A DNA stretch of 37,750 nt from DATKMK01 sp035541895 (GTDB taxonomy: Bacteria > Desulfobacterota > Binatia > HRBIN30 > JACQVA1): contig DATKMK010000041.1 of assembly GCA_035541895.1 (NCBI GenBank), forward strand, positions 1 through 37,750, given 5' to 3'. A program made the position numbers and the translations under genes. Below are positions 18,312 to 26,847 of this stretch, piece by piece. Position 1 is the first letter of the stretch. Every line of letters starts with the position of its first letter. Under the pieces are notes generated by a model. The model made no database searches and was not told the origin of the DNA. It saw only the letters and a program-made list of their open reading frames with translations.

Positions 18312-19026
18312 CGCTCATGCCGCTTCGGATTCCCTCGACGACGCGTTGACGCGCACCGCGCAGCGCATCGGCCACGTTTTCCACACTCCGGAGCTGCTCC
18401 TCCAAGCCGTATCGCACTCGTCGCTGCCGCGCTCGGCCGAACCGTGCGCGAGCGAGCGCTTGGAGTTTCTCGGCGACGCGGTCTTGAACCTCACAATTTC
18501 CGAATTGCTCTTCGACCGCCACTCGGATTGGAGCGAGGGGAAGTTGTCGCTGACGCGCGCGAGCCTGGTGCAAACCGCGTCGCTGGCGAGTATGGCGCAA
18601 GCCTTGGAACTGGACGCCGCACTCCGGCTCGGACGGGGCGAGGAAAAGACCGGCGGCCGCCGCAAACCGTCGATCTTGGCGGCGGCGTATGAATCGGTGA
18701 TCGGCGCCGTGTTTCTCGACGCCGGCTACCGCCAGGCGCGGGCGGTCATCGCCCGCCATTTTGCGTCGGCGTTGGCGACCGAGCACTTCGCCGGTGGCGA
18801 CCCGAAGACGCAACTGCAGGAGGTGGTGCAGGCGCGCCACCGTCAGATGCCGGTGTATCGCGTGCTCGAAACCAGGGGGCCGGATCATGCGCGGCAATTC
18901 GTGGTGGCGGTCGAGATCGACGGCCACGTCATCGCTGAAGGCGGCGGGACGAGCAAGCGCGCTGCGGAACAGTCGGCCGCCGCCCGGGCGTTGTGGGAAT
19001 TGCACGCGAAGGATCAGCCGACGTGA
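18298..19026 (+). CDS. rnc: Ribonuclease III
   Basis: The 242-aa endonuclease cleaves double-stranded RNA, including rRNA precursors. From TTG 18298 the protein has the RNase III signature ERLEFLGDAVLNL (about residues 53-65) with its catalytic acidic residues. AAAYESVIGAVFLD follows, holding the second metal-binding Glu. A C-terminal dsRNA-binding domain (DPKTQLQEVVQ, then GGGTSKRAAEQSAAARALWEL) completes it. It overlaps mtaB by 14 bp and its stop overlaps the next gene in GTGA. Being sandwiched by overlaps is unusual for rnc, which is often beside era; no era is seen here. Confidence 0.95.
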   Translation: MTRRNAHAASDSLDDALTRTAQRIGHVFHTPELLLQAVSHSSLPRSAEPCASERLEFLGDAVLNLTISELLFDRHSDWSEGKLSLTRASLVQTASLASMAQALELDAALRLGRGEEKTGGRRKPSILAAAYESVIGAVFLDAGYRQARAVIARHFASALATEHFAGGDPKTQLQEVVQARHRQMPVYRVLETRGPDHARQFVVAVEIDGHVIAEGGGTSKRAAEQSAAARALWELHAKDQPT

Positions 19027-19940
19027 TCGCACTGCAACGCATTGGGTGGGGTACCATCATCTTGTTCGGCGTGAGCGTGCTGACGTTCTTACTCGCGTTT
19101 GTTGTACCGAGTGATCCGGCGCAAACCGTCGCCGGGCCGAAAGCCGACCGCGAGACGCTCGAGCTGGTGCGCCGCGAGATGGGCCTCGACGCCCCCATGC
19201 CCATCCAGTTTGCCCGCTACGTCGGCCGGCTCGTGCGAGGCGATCTCGGGCGCTCGTACGTCACTCGCCAGAACGTCCGCGACGCCATCCTCGAACGCGT
19301 GCCGGCGACGCTGTATTTGGCGCTGGTCAGCCTCACGCTCGCCGTCGCCGTCGGCATCACCATCGGCGTCGCCACCGCCGTGCGTGAAGGCACCTCGATC
19401 GATCTCGGGGTCCTGGTTGCGTCATTGGTCGTGTTGTCGCTGCCGGTGTTTTGGGTCGGCATTCTCCTACTCGATGCGTTTGCGTTTCGGCTGCGCTGGT
19501 TGCCGCTTGGTGGATACGGCGGTGCGCGATTCGTAATCTTGCCGGCGTGCGCACTCGCGCTGGGCAACGCGATGTACTACGGGCGCGTCGTGCACACCAA
19601 CATGCGCGACGTGCTCGGTCAGGACTACATCCGCTCCGCGCGCGCGAAGGGCGTGGCGCCGTGGCGCGTCTGCGCTACCCACGCGCTGCGCAACGCCCTG
19701 ATTCCGATCACCACGCTCGTGGGGCTGGACTTCGCCGGACTGATGGGCGGGGTGGTGTTGACCGAGACCGTATTCAATTGGCCGGGTCTCGGACGCCTGG
19801 CGGTCGAAGCGGTGTTCAACCTGGATATCCCCGTGATCATGGGCACCGTACAGCTCAGCGCGCTGATCGTCGTCGTCGTCAATACGTTGGTGGACGTACT
19901 GTACCTCGCCATCGACCCGCGGATTCGCTACGCGCGATGA
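19023..19940 (+). CDS. ABC transporter permease, DppB/OppB type
   Basis: The 305-aa membrane protein has an N-terminal helix (GTIILFGVSVLTFLLAFVVP), a periplasmic segment, and about five further helices. The cytoplasmic EAA-type loop reads DYIRSARAKGVAPWRV, the contact to the ATPase. LMGGVVLTETVFNWPGLG is a hallmark of DppB/OppB/NikB permeases. GTG 19023 overlaps the rnc stop. It pairs with the next gene to form the channel of a peptide or nickel importer. The substrate cannot be told from sequence. Confidence 0.92.
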   Translation: MIALQRIGWGTIILFGVSVLTFLLAFVVPSDPAQTVAGPKADRETLELVRREMGLDAPMPIQFARYVGRLVRGDLGRSYVTRQNVRDAILERVPATLYLALVSLTLAVAVGITIGVATAVREGTSIDLGVLVASLVVLSLPVFWVGILLLDAFAFRLRWLPLGGYGGARFVILPACALALGNAMYYGRVVHTNMRDVLGQDYIRSARAKGVAPWRVCATHALRNALIPITTLVGLDFAGLMGGVVLTETVFNWPGLGRLAVEAVFNLDIPVIMGTVQLSALIVVVVNTLVDVLYLAIDPRIRYAR

Positions 19941-20767
19941 CTGCGAGCACGCCGGAACGACAGCGCCGTCTCACCGCCGTCGGAGGCGTCATGGTGCTGA
20001 GCGTGGTGATCATCGCGCTGCTCGCGCCGTGGCTGGCGCCGTACGATCCGCTGCGTGCGGTGGCGGACAGCTTCGGCGAGCCGTTCGCGCCGCAACATCG
20101 CTACCTGCTCGGCACCGACGAGTTGGGGCGCGACGTGTTGAGCCGATTGCTGTTCGGCGCGCGCATTTCCCTGCTGGTCGCGGCGGCGGCGACCGCGATG
20201 ACGATGTTGATCGGAACCGGCGTCGGCCTCGCCGCCGGCTTCTTCGGCGGGTGGATCGACGCGTTGCTGATGCGGGCGACCGACGTGGTGCTCGCGTTAC
20301 CCGATCTGCTGCTCGCGCTGGCGCTGGTGGCGTTGATCGGTCCCGGATTGACGTCGATTCTGGTCGTGATCGGACTGGTGCGCTGGGCGGGCGTCGCGCG
20401 CACCGTGCGGGGCGAGGTGCTGACGCTGCGCGAGCGCGATTTCATGCTGGCGGCGACCGCGCTCGGCGCCTCGCCGGCGCGCGTGATGATCCGCCATCTG
20501 CTGCCGAACACGTTGCCCACCATCATTGTGATGACCGCACTCGCCACTTCCGGTGCGATCGTGCTCGACGCCGGCTTGAGTTACCTCGGGCTCGGCGTGC
20601 CGGTGCCGACGCCGAGCTGGGGCCGCATGTTGAGCGACAGCCAGACGTTCTACCGCAGCGCGCCGTGGCTCATGGTGTTTCCCGGCATCGCAATCGTCTA
20701 CGCGGTCATCGCCTTCAATTTTCTCGGCCACGGTCTGCTCGCGCTGCTGCGCAGTCGGGAAGAGTAG
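19937..20767 (+). CDS. ABC transporter permease, DppC/OppC type
   Basis: The 276-aa protein starts at ATG 19937, overlapping the upstream stop in ATGA. It shows the OppC N-terminal signature (RYLLGTDELGRDVLSRLLFG), six predicted helices, and the EAA loop ERDFMLAATALGASPARVM, ending in SYLGLGVPVPTPSWGRM typical of DppC. It forms a heterodimer with the preceding permease. No ATPase gene (DppD/DppF type) is present downstream in this window, so the ATPase must be encoded elsewhere or shared. Confidence 0.93.
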   Translation: MTASTPERQRRLTAVGGVMVLSVVIIALLAPWLAPYDPLRAVADSFGEPFAPQHRYLLGTDELGRDVLSRLLFGARISLLVAAAATAMTMLIGTGVGLAAGFFGGWIDALLMRATDVVLALPDLLLALALVALIGPGLTSILVVIGLVRWAGVARTVRGEVLTLRERDFMLAATALGASPARVMIRHLLPNTLPTIIVMTALATSGAIVLDAGLSYLGLGVPVPTPSWGRMLSDSQTFYRSAPWLMVFPGIAIVYAVIAFNFLGHGLLALLRSREE

Positions 20768-20768
20768 G

Positions 20769-22400
20769 GTGCTCGTCGTTTGCGTGTTGATCGCGCTGCT
20801 AGCCGGATGCAGCGGCTCGCAGCCGACGGCGGCGCCGCCCGACTACCTCCGGCTCGCCGGCGTCGATGACGTGCCGACGCTCGATCCCGCGATCGGGTAC
20901 GACACCACGTCGTGGTTCTTCGAGCAGATGCTCTTCAATACCCTGCTCGACTACGACGACGACGGCCAGCTCGTGCCCGAGCTTGCGCGCGCGTGGGACG
21001 TGAGCCCGGACGGGAGAACGTACGTCTTTCATTTGCGCGACGACGTTCGCTTCAGCAACGGACGGTCGCTGGTGGCCGCCGACGTCAAGTTCTCCCTCGA
21101 ACGCGTCTTGCGTCCGCGCACGCGGTCGCAGGGAATCGAATTCTTCAGCGGTATCGCCGGCGCGCGCGAGTTCGTCGCGGGCACGGCGTCGGAGGTGCGC
21201 GGGCTGCAACCCGTGAGCGATCACGAGCTGCGGGTGGAGCTGGAGCACTTCGATCCGTTGTGGCTGCACAAGCTGGCGATGCAGTTCGCGGCGGTGGTGC
21301 CGCACGAAGCAGTGGAACAGTGGGGCGAAGACTTCGCGCAGCACCCCGTCGGCAGCGGCCCGTTCGTGCTCGGCGAGTGGATTCGCGGGCAGCGCTTGAT
21401 GCTCGAACGCAACCCGCACTACTTTGCGCCGAACCGCCCACGACTCGCCGGTGTCGTTCGCACGGTGGGCGTGAACGATCAGCTCGCGTGGTTCCGCTAT
21501 GAGGCGGGCGAGCTCGACGTCGCGCAGACCATCCCGCCGCCCGAGTTTCCGCGCGTGATTCGTGATCCGGCGTTCGCCCCGTTGTTGAAGAGGGAGACGT
21601 CGCTGCGGACGCAGTACCTCGGGCTCAACTGCGAGGTCGCGCCGTTTTCGGACCGGCGTGTCCGCCAAGCGGTGGCACACGCGGTCAACAAGACGAAGTT
21701 GCTCCGCTTGATCAACAACCGCGGCATCGAAGCGAGCGACATTCTGCCGCCAAACATGCCGGGCGCCAACCCAAACGATCCACAACGGCCGCGCTACCAA
21801 TTCGATCCGGCTCGCGCGCGGGCGCTGCTGGCGGACGCGGGCTACCCCAACGGATTCGCAAGCACGCTCTGGGTACGATCGGATGAAGATGGGCGGCGCA
21901 TGGCGCAAGCCATTCAGCAGGATCTGGCCGACGTCGGGATCAAGGTGGAGATTCGCCCGATCGCCTGGGGACCGTTTCTGCAGGCAGTGCGTACGCCCGG
22001 GTTGGTCCCGCTGTTTCAGCTCGGGTGGGAGGCGGATTTTCCCGATCCCAGCAACTTCCTCGAGGTGCTGTTTCACTCGAAGAATCGCGGCTCGAACAAC
22101 GACGTGTTCTACAGCAACACCGCGGTGGATTCCTTGCTCGATCATGCGGCGGTCACCATCGAGCCGGCGGCGCGGCTCGAGTTACTGGGCCAGGCCGACC
22201 GTTTGATTATGGCTGATTCGCCGTGGGTGCCACTGTATCACCCGGTGGCATATCAGGTGGTGAGCCGGCGGGTGCGGGACTTTCGACTACATCCGCTGCG
22301 GCCGGCGCGGGTGGAGGGCGTTTGGCTCGACGGCGGCGGCGCGGCGGTGGAGCGGAAGCCGGCGCCGGCACCGTCTCAACCTCGCCCGTCCGCATTTTGA
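20769..22400 (+). CDS. ABC transporter substrate-binding lipoprotein, family 5 (peptide/nickel type)
   Basis: The 543-aa protein starts at GTG 20769 with GGGAAG 6 nt upstream, one base after the permease stop. A short lipoprotein signal ends in LLAGC (Cys14); it lacks the usual Lys/Arg at its N-terminus. The family 5 fold is clear: PTLDPAIGYDT, VSPDGRTYVFHLRDDVRFSNG, VGSGPFVLGEW, RRVRQAVAHAVN and ARALLADAGYPNG. The last 30 or so residues after VEGVWLDGGG are Pro/Ala-rich and unlike the family; they overlap the convergent gene by 194 bp. Placing the binding protein after the permeases is less usual than before them. Confidence 0.92.
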   Translation: MLVVCVLIALLAGCSGSQPTAAPPDYLRLAGVDDVPTLDPAIGYDTTSWFFEQMLFNTLLDYDDDGQLVPELARAWDVSPDGRTYVFHLRDDVRFSNGRSLVAADVKFSLERVLRPRTRSQGIEFFSGIAGAREFVAGTASEVRGLQPVSDHELRVELEHFDPLWLHKLAMQFAAVVPHEAVEQWGEDFAQHPVGSGPFVLGEWIRGQRLMLERNPHYFAPNRPRLAGVVRTVGVNDQLAWFRYEAGELDVAQTIPPPEFPRVIRDPAFAPLLKRETSLRTQYLGLNCEVAPFSDRRVRQAVAHAVNKTKLLRLINNRGIEASDILPPNMPGANPNDPQRPRYQFDPARARALLADAGYPNGFASTLWVRSDEDGRRMAQAIQQDLADVGIKVEIRPIAWGPFLQAVRTPGLVPLFQLGWEADFPDPSNFLEVLFHSKNRGSNNDVFYSNTAVDSLLDHAAVTIEPAARLELLGQADRLIMADSPWVPLYHPVAYQVVSRRVRDFRLHPLRPARVEGVWLDGGGAAVERKPAPAPSQPRPSAF

Positions 22401-23451
22401 AGATCAGGTCGGCGACGCGGCTTGCGGCCTTCAACTTCGAGCTCAGCTCCGCGTTGCGCCGCTGCTCCTCGGCGACGCGCGTGCGCAGCGCTTCATTTTC
22501 GGCCTTGGCATCATCGAGCGCGCCGACCGGCACCGAGACCTGCGACGCACGCGTCCGCAGGACGGTCAACTCTTGCTGTGCGGTCGCGAGCTGCGCCTGC
22601 AGAGTGGCTTCGCGCTCTTGGCTAGCGCCAAGGTCACGTTTGGCGCTGGCTACCAGCTCGTCCTGCTTTGCTTGCAGCGCAGCCACGCGTGCCTGCGCCG
22701 CGGCGTCGGGGGCGGGCGCACCTTCGGCAATCGTCGGCGGCGGTGCGGCGGCGCGCGCCTGCAAGGCGGCGAGTTCGTTCGCCAGCCGTTCGCGCTCGTC
22801 GCGTTCCTTTTCAAGCTGACCGCGCAACTGATTGACCTCGGAGCGAGCTTGCTGCAGCTCTTCGCCTTGCACCGGTGCGGCGGGCGCGGCGGCCGCGATC
22901 GGCGCCGACGACGTTTCCTGCTTGAGCTTCGTCAATTCGGTTTCGACTTGCTCACGACGCCGCTGCTCTTGCGCCAGTTGATCCTCGACGCGCGCCAGCT
23001 TTTGCCGTGCGCTGTCGGCCGCCGATTGCGCGTCGGCCAGGTCGCGACGGGCTTGCTCAAGTTCGGCCGAGGACGCACTCGGTGCCACGGGAGCCGAGGC
23101 TGGTGCGGCCGGTGCGGCGGCGCTGGCTTGCAAACGTTCCACCGATGCCTGCAGCTCGCCTTCGTGAACTTGCAGGCGTTGCAGTTCGCGCTGGAGAACC
23201 TCGACCTGCTCGTTGCGCTGCGCCAAGCCTTCGCGCAGCAGGGCATTCTCTTCTTCCTGCCGGCGCGCGACCACTTGAGCGTCCTCGATCGGCGCAGCGA
23301 TCGGCGCGGCAGCAGCGGGTGATGGCGGCGGTGGTGCGGGCTCGGGCGCGACCTTCGCGGGCGGCGCACACGCCGTACTCGCGGTTAGGATGAGCACGGC
23401 GAGGAGCGACCGGGGGCAAAGTGATCCGCCAAGACGCGGTGCGCAACGCAT
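22207..23451 (-). CDS. Coiled-coil lipoprotein of unknown function
   Basis: The 414-aa product has an N-terminal hydrophobic signal with a lipobox-like end (LTASTAC, Cys28). A Pro/Ala linker follows, then about 270 residues of heptad-like coiled coil (QRNEQVEVLQRELQRLQVHE, ELQQARSEVNQLRGQLEKER) broken by Ala/Pro spacers. The last 60 residues are Pro/Arg/Ala-rich and overlap the 3' end of the binding-protein gene. ATG 23451 is chosen because it begins the signal peptide; no good Shine-Dalgarno is visible. The protein probably sits at the outer membrane with its coiled coil in the periplasm. No family is recognised; it may be structural or a tether. It lies 40 bp after the NRDE gene. Confidence 0.7.
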   Translation of the reverse strand: MRCAPRLGGSLCPRSLLAVLILTASTACAPPAKVAPEPAPPPPSPAAAAPIAAPIEDAQVVARRQEEENALLREGLAQRNEQVEVLQRELQRLQVHEGELQASVERLQASAAAPAAPASAPVAPSASSAELEQARRDLADAQSAADSARQKLARVEDQLAQEQRRREQVETELTKLKQETSSAPIAAAAPAAPVQGEELQQARSEVNQLRGQLEKERDERERLANELAALQARAAAPPPTIAEGAPAPDAAAQARVAALQAKQDELVASAKRDLGASQEREATLQAQLATAQQELTVLRTRASQVSVPVGALDDAKAENEALRTRVAEEQRRNAELSSKLKAASRVADLIFKMRTGEVETVPAPASAPPPRRRRRAKRPPPAPAAADVVESPAPAGSPPDMPPGDTVAPTANQP

Positions 23452-23491
23452 GGACGCGCACAGTACAAAGAACGGGGGCGGGTTGTAAAGT

Positions 23492-24253
23492 TCAATTTGG
23501 CAGCGTGACTTCGCCAAACGGTGTGCGGCAGGGCGGACCGGCCGCATGCCACAGGCGCGCGCGCTGCGTGGCGCGCGGGACAATCAGGATGCTCGCAGAG
23601 CAGGTTCCGAAGCGCTCGGCGTGCACGCACAAGTTGTTGGGAGGCAATTCGGACCGCGGATCGAGCGGCGTCGAGTGATCCGCGAGGATGGGCTGCAAAC
23701 GCTCGACCAGACGTTCCGGGTCGGCGGTGAGAGCGAGCGCGACCGATTCGAACAGTCGTGCCGACTTGGCGATGCGGGGGCAGGTGGGATCGTTGAGTGC
23801 CAGGTTGGTCAGCAAGTGGACACCCGGCGGCAGCGACGTAATGTGAATGCGTGCGTCGTCGTTGTGCGCAACATAGGCGTGCGACGGCGTGGCGAGCAAT
23901 AGATTGAATCCGTTGTAGCGCTCGCCGGCTTCGTTGTGCAGGTGCGCGAGCGCGTCGTCGAGGGAACGACACTGCAGCATCTCCAGCGCGAGTAGTCCGC
24001 GCGAGCGCAACGTCGGATTGACGGCGGCGATGCCGCCCGGTCGCCGGCGGTTGAGCAGCCCGACCACGAGCCCGTCTTCGTTGACGCCGAACCAGGTGCC
24101 GCCGGCGACCAGATCCTGGCCCGCCACAACCCACGGATCGTGGGCGATCACCTGCGGCGGGGTGGCCGGGCGATCGTAGAACTCATCGCGGTTCGCGGCG
24201 ACGACGAGCGGGTAGGGCTCGAACTGCCGCAAATACAGCGCCAGCGTGCACAC
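23492..24253 (-). CDS. NRDE-family (TANGO2-like) protein
   Basis: The 253-aa protein begins CTLALYLRQFEPYPLVVAAN followed by RDEFYDRP, giving the NRDE motif after which the family is named. VAGGTWFGVNEDGLVVGLLN is a second family block. GTG 24253 is the start because it places Cys at position 2, as in other family members; they resemble Ntn hydrolases, in which an exposed N-terminal Cys would be the nucleophile. The cellular reaction is not established; the eukaryotic homologue TANGO2 is linked to haem or lipid metabolism. A near-consensus promoter ends 6 nt before the start codon. Confidence 0.88.
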   Translation of the reverse strand: MCTLALYLRQFEPYPLVVAANRDEFYDRPATPPQVIAHDPWVVAGQDLVAGGTWFGVNEDGLVVGLLNRRRPGGIAAVNPTLRSRGLLALEMLQCRSLDDALAHLHNEAGERYNGFNLLLATPSHAYVAHNDDARIHITSLPPGVHLLTNLALNDPTCPRIAKSARLFESVALALTADPERLVERLQPILADHSTPLDPRSELPPNNLCVHAERFGTCSASILIVPRATQRARLWHAAGPPCRTPFGEVTLPN

Positions 24254-24259
24254 GCGGCG

Positions 24260-24288
24260 ATCATAGGAACAGGACGCCGGTGACGCAA
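24260..24288 (-). promoter_or_regulatory. Sigma70-type promoter of the NRDE gene, leaderless geometry
   Basis: On the minus strand TTGCGT (24288-24283) and TATGAT (24265-24260) are separated by 17 nt. Only six bases separate the -10 box from the GTG start at 24253, so transcription would begin at or next to the start codon. Confidence 0.55.
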
Positions 24289-24318
24289 CGCGCCCCACAC
24301 GCTCGTGGGGTGAACTCC

Positions 24319-24346
24319 GTTGTCTTGGTAATGACCGTGTGTTAAC
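24319..24346 (+). promoter_or_regulatory. Possible sigma70-type promoter of the moxR operon
   Basis: TTGTCT (24319-24324) and TTAACT (24341-24346) are 16 nt apart, 35 nt before ATG 24382, in the divergent gap with the NRDE gene. The spacing is one short of ideal and the -10 box is a moderate match. Confidence 0.35.
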
Positions 24347-24381
24347 TACCGAGTCTGATTGCGGGCTTCACGGGAGACTCT

Positions 24382-25350
24382 ATGTTTGCATCGATCGAAG
24401 ATGTGATCGAGCGCTTTGCTCAGCAGAAATACATCTGCAACCGGCGCATCGCGACCGTTGTGTACCTGGCGGGACAGTTGGGCAAGCCGATCCTCGTGGA
24501 GGGCCCCGCGGGCGTCGGCAAAACCGAACTCGCCAAGGTCATCGCCAGCTCGCTCGATCACGAGTTGATTCGTCTGCAGTGCTACGAAGGGCTCGACGAA
24601 GCCAAGGCGTTGTACGAGTGGGAATACGCCAAGCAACTCCTGTACACCCAGATCCTGAAGGACAAGATCAGCGAAGTCATCGGCGGCGCCAAGTCGCTCA
24701 AGCAAGCGGTCGACAAGATCGCCAGCGAGGATGATGTCTTCTTCTCCGATCGGTTCATCCTGCCGCGCCCGCTGCTGAAGGCGATCTCCGCGGCGGCACC
24801 GACCGTGCTGCTGATCGACGAGATCGACAAGGCCGACACCGAGTTCGAAGCGTTTCTCCTCGAAGTGCTGAGCGATTTTCAAGTCAGCGTGCCCGAGTTG
24901 GGGACGCTGAAGGCGCGCCACGTGCCGCTGGTCGTGCTCACCAGCAACAACGCGCGCGAGATGTCCGACGCGCTCAAGCGGCGCTGCCTGCATCTCTACA
25001 TCGACTTTCCGCCGGTCGAGCAGGAACTCGAAATCGTGCGCATGAAGGTGCCCGGGATCAACGAGGCGCTCGCGCACCAGGTGGTGGGCGCCGTGCAGCG
25101 CATCCGTCAGATCGACCTCAAGAAAGCCCCCAGCATCAGCGAGACCCTCGATTGGGCCAAAGCGCTCACGCTGCTCAACGTTGCCCATCTCGACACCGCG
25201 TTGGTGAACGATACGCTGAGCACGATCCTCAAATACGAGGGCGACATCCGCAAGGCACAAGACGAGCTGAAGGACTACATTCAGCGGCAGAAGGCCAAGG
25301 CGCAGCCGGCAGCGGGTGAGAGCACCAGCACCAAGGATCTCCTCCACTAG
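24382..25350 (+). CDS. MoxR-family AAA+ ATPase (CoxD-like)
   Basis: The 322-aa protein has Walker A (GPAGVGKTELAK), Walker B (VLLIDEIDKAD), a sensor-1 Asn in VVLTSNNAREM, and a probable Arg finger in ALKRRCLHL. GGGAG is 5 nt before ATG 24382. MoxR ATPases act with VWA proteins as metal-cofactor insertion or complex-assembly chaperones. A VWA gene follows after 17 bp, the usual pairing. The sequence is close to the CoxD subgroup that works with CoxE, but no carbon monoxide dehydrogenase genes are in view, so the client is unknown. Confidence 0.9.
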   Translation: MFASIEDVIERFAQQKYICNRRIATVVYLAGQLGKPILVEGPAGVGKTELAKVIASSLDHELIRLQCYEGLDEAKALYEWEYAKQLLYTQILKDKISEVIGGAKSLKQAVDKIASEDDVFFSDRFILPRPLLKAISAAAPTVLLIDEIDKADTEFEAFLLEVLSDFQVSVPELGTLKARHVPLVVLTSNNAREMSDALKRRCLHLYIDFPPVEQELEIVRMKVPGINEALAHQVVGAVQRIRQIDLKKAPSISETLDWAKALTLLNVAHLDTALVNDTLSTILKYEGDIRKAQDELKDYIQRQKAKAQPAAGESTSTKDLLH

Positions 25351-25367
25351 CCCCACACGTCCAGCGC

Positions 25368-26777
25368 ATGGACGACAAAATCATCGAGTTCACGGCGCTG
25401 CTGCGCCAGAACGGCCTGCGGGTCTCGATGGCCGAGCACATGGACGCGTTCCATGCGCTGCAGGTGCTGGGCATCGGCGACCGCACGATCTTCAAAGACT
25501 TGCTGCGCGCGACGATGGTGAAGCGCAGCATCGACATGGCGCCGTACGACGAGCTGTTCGATCTGTACTTCACCGGGCTCGGCGAAATCATCAAGCACTC
25601 GACCGAGACCACGCAAGGCGCGCTGGGATTGAGCGACGCCCAGCTCCAGCAGTTGATGGAGCAGCTCGCCAGCGTGCTCGCCGAGATGGGGATGGAGATG
25701 TCCGAGCTGGCGCAGGCGCTGCTCTCCAACAACACCGGACAAATCGAGAAGATGTTGCGCGAGGCCGCGGAGCAGGCCCGCCTCGGGCAGATCGAGCGCT
25801 CGTTTCAAGAAGGCCGCTACGCCCACAGCCTGGCGCAGCAGCTCGGGCTAGGCGAGCTGACGCAGGAGATCGAATCGCTGCGGCAAGCCTTGGCGCAAGC
25901 CGGCCTCGATCCCGAGATGGCGGAGCGGTTGCAGCAGTTCCTCGATCGGCGTCTGCAGGATCTCGGCGACATCATCAAGAAAGCGGTGCGCGCCGAGTTG
26001 GCCAAGCGCGACCCATCGCAGCGCGACACCGAGCGCATGCGCAGCCTGGCGGAAAAGAGCTTCTACTATCTGTCCGAAGACGAAATCCGGCGCATGAAGG
26101 AAGCGGTGTCGAAGCTGGCGCAGCGGTTGAAGAACGTGGTGGCGATTCGCAAGCGCAAAGCCAAGCGCGGCAAGTTCGACGTCAAGGACACGCTGCGCAA
26201 GAACCTGCAGTACGGCGGCGTGCCCTTCAAAATCCAGTTCGACCGTCGCGTGCGCGACAAGCCGCAGGTCGTCATCTTGTGCGACGTATCCGATTCGGTG
26301 CGCAACGTCTCACGCTTCATGCTGCAGTTCGTGTACTCACTGCAGGATCTCTACTCGCGCGTGCGCAGTTTCATCTTCGTCAGCGAGCTGGGCGAAATCA
26401 CTCACCTGTTCGAGGAGCAGGAGATCAACGAAGCGATCGACCAGGCGCTGACCGGGAACATCATCAACGTCTTCGCGCACTCCGACTTCGGGCGCGCGTT
26501 CCGCTCGTTCCACCGCGACTACATCGGCGTCATCAACAACAAGACCACGGTGATTGTCCTGGGCGACGCCCGCAACAACTACAATCTCCCGCACGAATGG
26601 GTGCTCAAAGAGATTCAGACCCGCGCAAAGCAGGTGATCTGGCTCAACCCCGAGAACAAGATGACGTGGGGATTCGGCGACAGCGAAATGGATCGGTACC
26701 TGCCGTTCTGCGATCTGGTCGAAGAGTGCCGCAACCTGAATCAACTCTACCGCGTCATCGATCAACTGGTCGCGTAA
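25368..26777 (+). CDS. VWA-domain protein, CoxE-like, partner of the MoxR ATPase
   Basis: The 469-aa protein has a helical Gln/Glu-rich N-terminal half (about residues 85-260, EQLASVLAEMGMEMSELAQA) and a C-terminal von Willebrand A domain. The MIDAS metal site is intact: CDVSDSV (Asp306, Ser308, Ser310), with a later GDARNNYN block. FRSFHRDYIGVINNKTTVIV and VIWLNPE also fit the CoxE family. It probably positions the ATPase on a client protein. It forms an operon with the preceding moxR gene. Confidence 0.88.
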   Translation: MDDKIIEFTALLRQNGLRVSMAEHMDAFHALQVLGIGDRTIFKDLLRATMVKRSIDMAPYDELFDLYFTGLGEIIKHSTETTQGALGLSDAQLQQLMEQLASVLAEMGMEMSELAQALLSNNTGQIEKMLREAAEQARLGQIERSFQEGRYAHSLAQQLGLGELTQEIESLRQALAQAGLDPEMAERLQQFLDRRLQDLGDIIKKAVRAELAKRDPSQRDTERMRSLAEKSFYYLSEDEIRRMKEAVSKLAQRLKNVVAIRKRKAKRGKFDVKDTLRKNLQYGGVPFKIQFDRRVRDKPQVVILCDVSDSVRNVSRFMLQFVYSLQDLYSRVRSFIFVSELGEITHLFEEQEINEAIDQALTGNIINVFAHSDFGRAFRSFHRDYIGVINNKTTVIVLGDARNNYNLPHEWVLKEIQTRAKQVIWLNPENKMTWGFGDSEMDRYLPFCDLVEECRNLNQLYRVIDQLVA

Positions 26778-26847
26778 GTCCTGCGTTCTCTCCGCGAGAA
26801 GGGAGTTGACCTGCTCCGGTGTTTCTGAGCAGAATGCACGCAGAACG

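Noticed and set aside
24382..26777. The MoxR/VWA pair considered as part of a carbon monoxide dehydrogenase operon
   Set aside because: No coxM, coxS, coxL or other molybdenum hydroxylase genes are present, and CoxD/E-like pairs occur outside cox operons.
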